NCBI GenBank assembly: GCA_015039315.1
Contig: WIDE01000018.1
Span: 231,788-295,787, forward strand
From: Clavulina sp. PMI_390
Lineage: Eukaryota > Basidiomycota > Agaricomycetes > Cantharellales > Hydnaceae
Reading direction: 5' to 3'
DNA length: 64,000 nucleotides
The notes below the pieces were generated by a model that had not been told where the DNA came from, made no database searches, and saw only the letters and a program-made list of their open reading frames with translations. The position numbers and the translations under genes are program-made. Below, in pieces: positions 1-10,730 of the stretch. How positions within the stretch are numbered: position 1 is the stretch's first letter; every line of letters begins with the position of its first letter.

Positions 1-630
1 GAAGTGGAGAAGGCGTGTCGCGAGTTCGTCACGCTCTTCCTCCAAGTCCTCGACGATGGGCGACTCACAGACGGGCAAGGGCGCGTGGTCGACTTCCGCA
101 ACACCGTCATCATCATGACCTCCAACCTCGGTGCTGCCTACCTCAATGCTCTCCCAGGCGGACCTATCCCAACCGCCACTCGCCAGCTCGTCATGGGCGC
201 CATCGAGTCCCACTTCCCTCCCGAGTTCCGCAACCGTATCGACGAGATCATCATTTACCGCCCGCTCTCCCCGGCAAACATCCGCAAGATCGTCGATATC
301 CGATTACAGGAGTTCGCAGCGCGCCTTGCTCCTCGTAAGCTGACGCTGCAACTTGACGACTCTGCGAAGGACTTCTTGGGCAGCGTGGGATACTCGCCGA
401 CGTATGGCGCTCGGCCACTCAATCGCGCGATGCAGGAGCAAATCCTGAACCCGCTCGCGATGATGCTGCTCCAGGAGCGCATACGGGATGGTGAGGTAGT
501 GAGGGTGACGTTTGATGGGCCAAGTAATCGGTTGGTGATTCTAGGGAATCATAAGGGCGTGCAAGTGGAGGAGGGGGATATGGATATGGACGACATGGAG
601 GATGATTTGATGGTGGAGGAGATGGATTAG
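1..630 (+). CDS. HSP104: Hsp104/ClpB disaggregase, 3' end only
   Basis: Open from base 1, with its start outside the window; about 209 C-terminal residues are visible. They cover the end of the second AAA+ module of an Hsp100 disaggregase. The visible part begins at EVEKA, just after where the Walker B strand should be. It then shows LQVLDDGRLTDGQGR, the sensor-1 stretch IIMTSNLGA, the arginine-finger region FPPEFRNRID and the sensor-2 motif GARPLNRAMQ. The tail is acidic and Met/Asp-rich and ends in EEMD, like cytosolic Hsp104. In fungi this hexamer uses ATP to pull proteins out of aggregates with Hsp70 and Hsp40. The mitochondrial form Hsp78 normally lacks such an acidic tail, so Hsp104 is preferred. 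No intron is seen in this part. Confidence 0.93.
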   Translation, partial: EVEKACREFVTLFLQVLDDGRLTDGQGRVVDFRNTVIIMTSNLGAAYLNALPGGPIPTATRQLVMGAIESHFPPEFRNRIDEIIIYRPLSPANIRKIVDIRLQEFAARLAPRKLTLQLDDSAKDFLGSVGYSPTYGARPLNRAMQEQILNPLAMMLLQERIRDGEVVRVTFDGPSNRLVILGNHKGVQVEEGDMDMDDMEDDLMVEEMD

Positions 631-1041
631 TGCATTCACGGTTGGATTCCCAAGAGAGCAATAGTGTAACTTCTTGTAGGGATATGCACAAGATAATTTA
701 TCTTTTGGTATTATATCTTCGATTGTTCAACAGCTTGGCTGAAGACTTCAATTCTACCCACTGGGCAAGTATAGCGACCTTTCGCCAGCCCTACCTTTTA
801 GGAGACATGGCCATGAAACTATCATGTCAGTCCATCATGTCGCTGATTGTCTCCCGCATCGTGCAGAAACACGCAAGAGATAGGTGAGTGGGTGGGTGTT
901 GACCCTTTGGGAACATGTAGAACCTGGACAAGTTGCACATGTCCAAATCAAATTCCTCTTACAGCGCTTCCAACGCCCACCAGTATTTGAACTCACCCCG
1001 AGCCAGTCACGCCCGCGAGGATCATTGATTCACTTGCTTCT
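631..1041. other. Spacer between Hsp104 and receptor 1
   Basis: 411 bp holding the Hsp104 3' UTR and the receptor 1 promoter. It is AT-rich just after the Hsp104 stop. I see no gene in it. Confidence 0.6.
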
Positions 1042-4000
1042 ATGGCCTTCGCAAACGTTATGTCGCCAAATGTGCTCAATGAGGCGCCACCCCGACCGTC
1101 ACCTGGCGCACGCTCAGCAGCCCTCTTTGACTTCATCCACACCATACTCACGGCGATCATGGCAATTTTATGGATTTTCGTCATCTTCAAACATTATTAC
1201 AGTCATACTCCAAAGAAAGAAGAGGGCGATGTCGATGGCTCTGAACTGCACTCGACGGTGGTCATGCCTGCGGCCATCCAGTCAGCGGCAACCGCGTCAA
1301 CAAACATTGTGGGTATTGCTCTAAATGTTTCAACTTAAACGGCCCCAAATGACACCCAGTAATAGCACTCGAGGCATTTTGCACCAAATCAAGCGTCGGA
1401 TCCATCTGCAATACGGCTTCTTCAGGACACCTGCTTCCATACTGGCTCTTTGCCTGCTTCCTTTCACACTCGGGATGATGCGATATTTGACAGGCGAGAC
1501 GTCCTGCAGAGAGGTGGCGAAGCTGTCCTTTACCGTGGAAAGATCGCTGGACAAGCTGCGGTCATTCGAGATGTATCGATTTCTGTCGGGCATGGAGACC
1601 GGCGCCCACTTCGTGAAGTCAAACAAGTAGTACTCCTCTCAGCTGCTTATCCGACGTGGGACTGAGATACTGTTTTAGATCGTGTATCGTGAAGCTATTA
1701 TTCACTCGCAGCTAGACCACCCCAACATCATTCCCTTCTTGGGAATATTTGACGATCCCGTTGACTTATATCCACTCATCGTCCTACCATTTTTTGAACG
1801 TGGTTCGCTTCAGCAACTGCTAGATACTCCGGCTTCAGGCAAAATAATGCATTCAATGGAGCTTATCCGTATTGTAAGCCCGTTCCGATTCTTTCTGTGA
1901 TTTTTTGTGGCTATTGTTGCTGATTTCATACAATCCCTGACATACACCACCTAGCTAGTGGGCATGGCCGCAGGCGTGGCTTACTTGCACTCTCAGAAAC
2001 CCCCAATTATCCATGGATATCTACACCCTGTAAGTAACCGGGCTCCTTTGGCGCGTCTTCTTCCGCTTTTTACACTCGAATGTCCTAGGGGAACATCCTT
2101 GTCAGCAGAATCGGGAATCCCGTCATTTGTGATTTTGGGCTTAGCCGCATACGCCATGAAATCTCTCGAAGCTTCACGGATCGTAAGCAAGGAGGTCGAG
2201 TGCGCTTCACAGCTCCAGAGCTCTTTGATGGGGAACGACCACGAGAGGAGAGCGACGTGTTTGCGCTTGCTATGATATTCCTCAATACATGGACTGGCCA
2301 ACTGCCATTTCCTCACATCACAAAAGTTTACGTGCTAATTAAAATCCTCGGCGATGGCAAACGGCCCAGCAGCCCCCTAGAAACCTACAATTTGGCTCGG
2401 CCTGTGACAGATAGCTGTTGGAGGCTGATTCAGCAGATGTGGGCGCATGATGTGACCATGCGACCGTCAAGTGGTCAAGTTTTGGATGCTTTGGACCTCA
2501 TATTTGGCCCTTGTAAGTTTGGCTCATTACAACACAATAAAGCGGTCACAAACTCTTACCTCTCATCCCGCATAACCCCGATGTAGACCGCTCCCTGTCC
2601 GTGATAACCAACAACAGCCTAGACCGACATGGTACGATCACTAATCTCTCTGAAGGAAAAACGTTGACAAGCTAGTCTGCAGAACAAGAGGCGATCCACT
2701 CCTGGCTTGCCCCAGCCAGCCCCGATATAAATCAAGAGGAGCATCTCAGGCGTGGTTCACAAATTCCCGGCCATGCGGAGTGGCTGCTTAATTGCGAGCC
2801 ATTTCAACAGTGGCTCGAAGGTCACCTTGGGATCTTCTGGATCTCGGCTCATCGTGAGCCCATGTCACTGCGATCTGGTCTCTTGCCTTTGCTGATTCCA
2901 TATTATAGCTGGGGTTGGCAAAAGCGTTTTGTGGTATGTATTGAGCACCCATTCTCTCCTTATCTTGTTAACCAAGCCCTCCGACTAGCTCTGAAGTAAT
3001 CAACTATCTTCAGACCAATCCTTCTACTTCTGCTGGCCTTGCATTCTTTTACTTCGACTATCGGGATCATAGCAAAGAAGTATTTAGGAAATTTCTTGCA
3101 TGCGCTGTAGAGAAATTGGGCATTTCGTCTTTACGTCGCAGTGAAATTTTGCGATCATTTAGAAGACTGAGGAGACAGGCCTCGGAGAATGAGCTTTGTG
3201 AGCTCTTCTATCGCATGCTGGACACTAATGGACGGAAATTCCTTGTTATTGATGCTCTTGATGAGTGCCAGTACAGCGAACGTGGTGAATCACTCCTCCC
3301 TTTTCTTCAAGACGTTGCATTGAAATCGAATGAGCTTGGATGGGATCTTCAAATCCTCGTGACAAGTCGTCCCGAGCCCGATATTGAGGAGGTAATGTAT
3401 CTTCTTGATAGGAAGAGCTCACAATATCCCACCTATCACCTACGCTTAGCGGAGCAAGCAGATCACCAGCGTACTATTGGTGCCTTCATTGAGATTAATT
3501 TGAATAGCTCAAGATTCATAGACCTGGGATGGTCCAATGACACCCTCGAGTATGTGAAGCAAGAGCTAGTTGCGAAGTCAAACTCCATGTACGCATTATT
3601 TTGTTCTATCTCATATTTAGCATTGTTGAACTCCGCAATAGGATGCATTGGGTCCACCTTCAGCTCCAGGAGCTCAATCAGTGTACTAGTCATGAAGCTC
3701 GTCAGATGCTCCTCACACTACCCACCTCACTTGGACACACATATGCCAGAATCCTAAACTTGATATCCCCAAGACGTCGTCAGGTGGTTTCTGCTATTCT
3801 TGACTGCATAATTGCTGCATCAGGGACCCTCCGAGAGGAACAGGTCCAGGAGTTATTCAATCTCCGGCTAGAGGAGGTTGATGCTGTGCGATTCCACCTT
3901 CACTCACGGGCATCTTCAGAGAACGTAGCCAATATCAATATCTTCAAGCACCTTCCTGGTTTACTCAACCTCAAACACAATAAAGAGGTACAATTCATTC

Positions 4001-5283
4001 ATTTTACAGTTCAAGAGTACCTTCTCTCGGCCCCTATGATGTATTATCCGTCTAGCGCCCTCTTAAACTCATCGGATGCGCTCTCCAAAGAGATGCACGA
4101 CGCATTTGGCACATCGCCCGTGAAAGCACAGACCACACTTTTACGTGTTCTGTTGAGCGCATTGGATGAGCAAAACGCTTCAAATCTCCCGTCTCTCTCT
4201 AATTATGCCACAAGCTCATGGTTCGTCCATGCAAAGGCAGCTTTGCCGCATTATACTTCGATTGCACCTGCGCTAGCCCACTTCCTTGACCCTGCGTCTG
4301 GTTCATTCCATAGTTGGGTGCAACGCTTCTATAAGGCGGCAGGTCTCAAGGAAGGAGACAAGCAAGCGGATCACCCGTTGCATTGGGCCGTGCGTATTGG
4401 CTCTATTGATGAGGTGAACCGCATCCTTGCCCAAGCAGGCCCGCTGGCGGATGCACGCACAGATATCCGCAATGCTCTGGACAGAAATGGGTGGACCCCA
4501 ATCTGTTACGCCGCCTGCAATGGGAATAGAGATATCCTCTTAGCTCTACTCGCTGAAAACAAAGGCTGGGCTCTTCAGCGGGTGGGACTAGCTCATCAGG
4601 GCACTACAATTCTTCATCTGCTGGTTTGGTATTATACTGCTGCCGCAGAGCTCGGGGCCGGTATTCTGGGGCCAATCCACGCAGAGAATTTCTGGCCGCT
4701 TAACAGGATAATTCACCACAGAAAACGTTTTGGCCTCCAATTGCTCCATGATCTGTGTAACTCAGCGGGCCCCATTGACCTTTTTGTACCTAATTCTGAT
4801 GGCATATGTCCACTGGCACAGGTGCTCAGTAGCGCTTCTCAAGAAAGGCTTGAGATTATCAAACTATTTCTCGAGAAAGGTGCTCATCCAGACACCAGAG
4901 GCCATCATAAGGTCGGAATTGCCCACGTCGCCGCACAAGATGGTGCTGGTGCAGCAATGATCCATCAATTTGTCCATGAGTACCGCGTGGATGTGAATAT
5001 GGTAGACCACTTGGGACGCTCTGCCTTGTTCGCCGCTTGTGTTTGCAAGGAGGTCTCAAGGAGACTGGAATGTGTCCAATCCCTGCTAGATGAGCACGCA
5101 GATCCCACTCTTCGTGACTTCTCCGGCTGCAGCGTCCTTGATTTTATCACATCGTACATATCTGGCCTAATGGATGGCTCGAACAATCCTGACCAAGCTG
5201 GGGACCGTTCAGTCACGTTAAGCATAGCAACCCAGGTCTACAATGTTATTGAACAACGGGTTAAGCTACTGGGCTCGAAGTGA
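1042..5283 (+). CDS. Receptor 1: transmembrane, pseudokinase-NACHT-ankyrin NLR-like protein
   Basis: Ten exons: 1042-1308, 1366-1626, 1679-1873, 1955-2029, 2089-2512, 2587-2631, 2683-2853, 2909-2933, 2989-3588, 3642-5283 (1234 aa). Residues ~29-50 form one hydrophobic span (FIHTILTAIMAILWIFVIF), so the protein is probably membrane anchored. Residues ~130-407 are a kinase fold: degenerate Gly loop LQRGGEAVLYRG, AVIRD in place of VAIK, HGYLHPGNIL in place of HGD (catalytic Asp changed to Tyr, ~263), CDFG retained (~281), then an APE-type RFTAPE. The NACHT follows: P-loop HPGVGKS split over two introns (~480), Walker B FLVIDALDEC (~571), sensor TSRPEPDI and a helical arm ending FIHFTVQEYLLS. Ankyrin-like repeats run from ~residue 915 (HPLHWAVRIG, GWTPICYAA, KLFLEKGAHPDTRG). 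Fungal NACHT proteins of this kind act in non-self recognition and cell death. Here the kinase part is predicted catalytically dead. The exon 1 join is the least certain. Confidence 0.82.
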
Positions 5284-5568
5284 TCGATGCATGGCTGGAT
5301 GCCAAAGGTCATGGATGGGAGGTCAAGATATCAGAGATCAAATCCAAAATGGGTAGCAAATTCCGAAATCCCCGCTGCACCCAATCAATTCTTGTTATAT
5401 TTTTGGCTTCAATTTTGCCTCCGGAGCCATACCATGGACTGCTACTCACTCATGACGTCGTTAAGCACCGCCTAATCACTATTTGTTCCATACCTAGACC
5501 TCGCCGATGAGCCCTGCTTCGTCGTGGTTTCGCATTGTGCTTTCTTTTTCCCACGCTCGTTCTTGATC
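5284..5568. other. Spacer downstream of receptor 1
   Basis: 285 bp 3' of the receptor, up to the target duplication of the solo LTR. I see no gene. Confidence 0.5.
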
Positions 5569-5573
5569 TTTGG

Positions 5574-5944
5574 TGTTACGGCTCGTGCCTGGGAAGTCAC
5601 GATCATAACACCAGTGTCATCGGGCTGAGGCCCGATGCCTACTCACCGAGCCCGATCCCGATCGGTCGCTCATATCATTTCCGAGCCGATCGTGTCGTAC
5701 ACGTCTCGCTCGACTCGTCGGGCGACGACCTCGACGTTTTCCCGGTTTTCCTCTCTTTTCTCTAGCTAAGTTCTTGTCGTAGTTTACATTCAGTTCCCTC
5801 ATGTATATAAGTCTCCTCGTACTCGTGCTCCAGCTTCACTGGATCAACACAAATCATATCTAACATCTCCTCTCTAATCGACAACCTCCTTCCAGTCCGT
5901 CATCGACCCCTGCTAGTTCATTCGCCCGATCGACTCCGTCACAT
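5574..5944 (+). mobile_element. Solo LTR of an LTR retrotransposon
   Basis: A 371-bp element starts TGTTACG and ends CGTCACA, imperfect inverted termini of the TG..CA type. It is flanked by an exact 5-bp direct repeat TTTGG (5569-5573 and 5945-5949), as integrase-mediated insertion leaves. Inside are a promoter-like TATATAAG near 5815 and a perfect hairpin, CATCGGGC, 4-nt loop, GCCCGATG (5618-5637). No gag or pol and no second LTR are visible nearby. This fits recombination between the two LTRs of a full element. The superfamily cannot be set from the LTR alone. Confidence 0.78.
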
Positions 5945-5949
5945 TTGGT

Positions 5950-8512
5950 ATCTTTGGTACTTCTATACTGCTCATGTGCATTTGACTACTAGGGAGTGAT
6001 ACCTGGTTGATGAAATCCGCAGAACATGATCTACAAGGCAGATGTGACATTGCGTTGGCGTGCGTGGCAAGCCATATTCGGTCGGAGGGCAGGTACATTG
6101 CACGCGGCACTGCACCGCTCCAGAGGTAGCATCAATTTCCTCCGGTAGAGGTATCCTCCGCTCACGCTGCAGCACGATAGAATGCCGGTTCTTTAATGAT
6201 CTTCCCACTCGTGCACGGTCACGAAATGGACGTGAAGGTTATCGAACTGTTAATGGAAAGGTATCCGCTCCTGTGCATTGAACTCAGATAGTGAGCTGTG
6301 ACCGTCAACGTTGTAATGTATTCAAGCTCTGTTTGGTAGGTGCCTGAACGCTGATACATACCGTAATGATGAGTTCAGCCTCCTTGATTACGTGTTAGGC
6401 GGGATACCTTTCATGGACGCTGATGACTAGGACCACCAAGGCCTGAAATATTTGAAACAGGCGTATGAATTGATTGAGCACTTGACCGGGCGACTGGTTT
6501 ATCACAAATCACTTCATGATGTTAGTAAAGATGGTCAGCATTTGAATCAACCGGCCAGAAAAAGGGAATGGCAGGGAGCGGACGGCGGTGGAGTAGAGCA
6601 TCCCACGATAGCCGATTGGACGGTGGTGTGTGATACAGTCTTTGACAATTAAGTACCACTGATTCCCATTGTTCTCTTGCTGGATGTTAGATACTATCAT
6701 CCTTGCCCAATGAGACTTGCATCGCGACACCCTGCACAGCGGCAGCAGGGCAACGAGGAGATGCGACATGGCCAATATACATGCCCCGGTCTCAACTGGA
6801 ACCTACGCTTAATCGATCATTTTGGGTCATATTTTACTAGACTTCTTAAAAGCTTATGGCCCACGCTGGGAGCTCGCTGATTAGTTTGGCTGTCATGGTA
6901 TCCGACACGCCCGTTGAATCGCTAAGGTTCTCAGTCTACGTCAAAGGTTGCTTGGCCGTAAATACTAACCAGGCTTATCGCTATATTTGGCGGGCTCGGG
7001 ACACATTGAATCTCCCCACGGGTAGGGGGTTTGTGGTTGTAGAAATCGGAGGACAAACTGCGAAATGGGGTCGGATGGGGAAATGACGAGGAACGAGGCA
7101 TGAGATCTCCCACGTAACACCTCATTGTTATCAATTCACACCGTTTCCCTGAGGGTTAGGCTTACGCAACGCACTGCATGGATGCTACTTGAGAGGGCGT
7201 CTCCATATGTCTCATAGTCTGTTGGGTCGATTCGAACTGGCGTAGATAACAAGACCTCACCAACTGAGTAGCCACGGGCGTGTGGATATTACAGGCCCTA
7301 GCCCTTATGATCGCCCCTCGAGCCGCGAGGTGGAGCAGGACGACGTCGCATTTTTCCCAGCTATATTTAGCACACCGCTGAGGGAAGCGACGAAACGCTG
7401 ATGCCGCACCGACCGCCCAGGAGTCTATGCCTTTAGCCAATACTACTACGTCTTGAAACTGTCGCTCTATGGCTATCACACGGTCGGTAATCGTGTGGCG
7501 AGGCACAGTATCAGCGAAGATGATGTATGTGGGGCACGGTCCAGGTGGTCAAGACATTCGTCAATATCTCTTCGCTGGAGAATGAAGGCTGCTCACTGAG
7601 TCCCCTAGATTCGCGCGTAACCAATAATTTGGCGGGGGGATGAGGTATTCCGCGCGGCGAGTGGGTGTAAACCCCGAAGCATAATCTCAAAAGAAGCAGA
7701 CCTTTTGAGCTCGAACCTGCCAAGGTCACGTCAATGCTCTATCAACTAGGTACAATCTATTGGCGAGAGCGATTGATATTCGGGATTTGCGCAAAAGAAG
7801 CCTATTGTATAGTCGAGTCGCATGATTAGTTCGGTGATGAATGAGGTGATCTCCATATGACGCAGTTGAGACAGATATGCCGCGCCTCATTAGGATCAAC
7901 GACGGACAGATGCTTCACTTGTGGGTCAATTTCTGTGCCTTTTGGAGGCGCTGGAGGTAGCGATAAGCCCATTAGTGAGAGCCGCTGAGGGTGTGACGAG
8001 CGAAGAACGCGACGCGACTGCATGGCCAACACACTTTTGCTCCGAGCGGCTGGTTTGTACGTCACAACGGTATAATCAACTTCGTGGGCTTACTGAGCGA
8101 CTCTGACGAGCCGGGGAATATCGGCGCCGAAGGAAAACGAAGGGTTTGTGCTCCTTGTTATAGCTTCAGGATCGGGATCGAGATCAGCATGCCATACGAG
8201 TCTCTTCTTTCATTATCACGCCAGAAAAAATCCACAAAATGACCAGCGGCAGAAAGAATGGCAAGGAACTTGCTTAGCACCTCTGCGGGCCGATCATTCA
8301 CTTACCGACTCGTCCCGGCGGTACTAAAATTAACAGCGTGCGAGCCATCATCCCGTTCTCCGGGGATATTGGCACGTAATGGAAAAGAAGCTTACTCAAA
8401 TCACTTTAAAGCTGGGCTTGGCTGCAGTCGTTTGATCCCTACTGTCCTTCAGTCCTCATCCCCACCCCTCTCCATCCTCCTCTTCTCGGATCTCTCTGGT
8501 CTGCTCCCCACC
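5950..8512. other. Long gene-poor stretch
   Basis: About 2.5 kb with only short open frames on both strands, none with a convincing motif, splice pattern or codon bias. It may contain decayed transposon sequence. The last ~110 bp is the promoter and leader of the first secreted-protein gene. Confidence 0.5.
8405..8512 (+). promoter_or_regulatory. Core promoter and leader of secreted gene 1
   Basis: TTTAAA (8405-8410) is followed ~20 bp later by TTTGATCCCTACTGTCCTTC (from 8431), then a C/T-rich leader up to the ATG. The same order recurs before the two downstream paralogues. It is therefore probably a duplicated core promoter and 5' UTR. Confidence 0.55.
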
Positions 8513-9610
8513 ATGCGTGCCTTCACCCTTGCTGCTGTTGCCCTCGTCGGCTCTGTTATGGCCGCCCCAGACTTGTGTATGCCCTCTTCGTGCGCTATTA
8601 ATATCACTCGTTCATGCCTTCTGACTGGAACACCATTCAACGTTTGCAGACTCGTATACATACAGCCCAAGCAACATTGTCAAGATTGACTCGCTTAGTA
8701 CGCCCTCATACCCCTCAGATACCTCATGCGTGTCATTACTTATCTTGATGCCTGCAGCCAACATGTGTTTGATTGCGCCTCTCAACCCTGACACTCCTAT
8801 TGGTGTTGCTGAGGGAAGTGGCACGAAGACATACTGTACGTACTTCATCATCGTGTGCTAGAACAATGCCCTTGTTCCTTCTTTTTGACCTTGCCACCTC
8901 ATCCAATAGGTACCGCCGCCGGTCGTTGGGACCTCGCCGCTCAGGGCCAGCTCCCCTCAGACTTCTTCTCGGACGCCAAATACGTCGAGTACTCTGGTGC
9001 AAACGGCGGCTTGATTCGCCAGATCACCGGCTGCATCAACGCTTCGCACCTCAGTCGCCTCGACCCCACTGACGAGGGCGGTCAGTTCGATTCCAGCGGT
9101 CAAGGGTGAGTGCTTTCCGCGGGTGCAATTGCAGTTAACGATCCGCCCTCACGCGCGGGGATGTGATCGGCCTCGATACCCGGACAATCAATGCTAATCT
9201 GGATTTTCTCTCTCTTTTTTTCGCCCGATGGCCTGGTACTATTCTTTCGACAAAATTCACTATATTAGCAACAACGGCGTACCCACCGATTGTGAGTGAC
9301 TATGTGATACAGGGCAGACGCTTGCAGGAACTGACACTTGTTCCCCACGTTCATCAGCGTTCTGCATCCTTCCCGGTAACAATGTTCGGGGCTTCTATGT
9401 CCAGCAGATCGAGCCTGCTGAGAACCGATTCTGCCTTCGCTGCTGCGCCGATAACGACGATTGCCCCCACACTAATGACACGAAGGGATGCGAGGTTGCT
9501 ATTCCCGGTTTGTCATCCTCCCCTTTCATCTGTTGAGGAAAAAGATTTAGGCTTCTAAACCAACCGTCCTCTTCATACTTCTAGGTTACTATGGTCCCTC
9601 CTGCTCATAG
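8513..9610 (+). CDS. Small secreted cysteine-rich protein, copy 1 of 3
   Basis: Seven exons: 8513-8576, 8650-8697, 8758-8835, 8910-9105, 9269-9291, 9358-9507, 9585-9610 (194 aa). The N-terminus is a classical signal peptide (MRAFTLAAVALVGSVMAAP) with cleavage expected near residue 18. The mature part has ten Cys, clustered at the end as FCLRCCADNDDC..GC..SC, suggesting five disulfides. Other conserved stretches are GVAEGSGTKTYC, FFSDAKYVEY, GGLIRQITGCINASHLSRL and FCILPGNNVRGFYVQQ. I do not recognise the family. It is presumably extracellular or wall-associated. It starts a direct tandem array with two close paralogues and differs by ending SCS where they end SCK. Confidence 0.85.
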
Positions 9611-10644
9611 AACGTCAGACTTGGCGAGTGCTCATGTGTCCCTTGAGCTTGCATTTCGTTCTTCTGAGTGGGAATTACTCCTTTATCATCTGGACTTTTC
9701 CTCCCGGTCTTCCTCACCTACTTGTTCACCTCGTTACGACTTATACACGAACCACATTCACCCGTCCTCATCTACCTATAGCCGTCAAGCTCTTGGCAAG
9801 ATCGTAAGTCGTCAGGCGCTCGAGGCTCGTCTGGGCCTTGCTGAAACTATGTCGTTGAGCTTTGTATTCCTGGCCACTCTATCCTGATCGACTGCGTCTT
9901 TCTTTGCTGGAATCAGAGCTTTTATCCTGTCTTACTCTACCTCTCGACTATTCACTACGGCGGTCCTAAGATGTACGCGAGGATATGGGGGTAGCCCTCG
10001 CTAGCCTTTGCTCCAGAGCCTTGAGCGTGTTGATCCGTTGGACTTCCCTAAATCACCCACCAGACCCCCACAAGCGTGAATGCTCAATAGTGAATCAAGC
10101 AGTTTGAGAACTTTTTTTTTTTTTTTCTTTGGCAAAGTGAGAGCCAAAAACGTACGCGTAGGGGTGCTGAAGCGAGGACCGACCTTCGTCCTTCCTGGTG
10201 TAGGGCTTTTATGTCATTCACGACCCGGGCGCTAATCACGAGCTGCGATGAACGAGCCTGACCTCGGGAACTATGGGCAGTCTTTCTGCCGTATTTCGGG
10301 GACGGACTCGGCGGCGATGAGCGGGGTGCTCAACGCTGGGCGCGTGATGCTTGGCCCATACAGACGGGGAGCACGCGGGCAGGTCTCAGTTGGCCGGTTG
10401 TACGTCAATCCACCTGGGATTCAGTTCCGGGTGGACTTGGCGCCCCTGCGGTCTCAAGAGAAAGACGACGAACTCGCATCCCCAGCCGTCGCACACGGTC
10501 ATAATTGTTGTCAAATGTCAGGTAAACTTACACGTCACTGGTTACCGGTGCCTGGGTAGATCAGTGCCAAGGTGACAACGTACAAGCGCCGGGCATGAGT
10601 ACGTACGGTACAAATAGGCCTCAACAAGTCACTTGACTCTCAGC
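9611..10644. other. Spacer between secreted genes 1 and 2
   Basis: About 1 kb with no supported gene. It holds the 3' UTR of copy 1 and a run of 15 T at 10112-10126. Confidence 0.5.
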
Positions 10645-10730
10645 TCTTTTAAGCAGCCTCTGCCCTACACTCGTTTAACCCCCACTGTCCCTTCAGTCTC
10701 CCCTCTCTTCCCCTTTACCAAATCTCCGCT
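10645..10730 (+). promoter_or_regulatory. Core promoter and leader of secreted gene 2
   Basis: TCTTTTAAGC (from 10645), then TTTAACCCCCACTGTCCCTT (from 10674) and a C/T-rich leader. It matches the leaders of copies 1 and 3. Confidence 0.55.

Noticed and set aside
1325..1630. 101-codon frame overlapping exon 2 of receptor 1
   Set aside because: The other frame aligns with exon 2 of receptors 2 and 3 (AIRLLQDTCFHT against TLRLLQDCCFYT), so this one is a shadow.
6452..6775. Frames on both strands near 6.5 kb that might be retroelement pol fragments
   Set aside because: No reverse transcriptase, integrase or protease motif could be read.
7690..7745. tRNA-like A and B boxes on the minus strand (TAGTTGATAGAGC, GGTTCGAGCTC)
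   Set aside because: The spacing between boxes is about 8 nt too short for an anticodon arm plus variable loop, and no acceptor stem pairs.
9611..10644. Possible fourth, decayed secreted-protein copy
   Set aside because: No Cys-cluster or FFSDAKYVEY-like sequence found in either spacer of the array.
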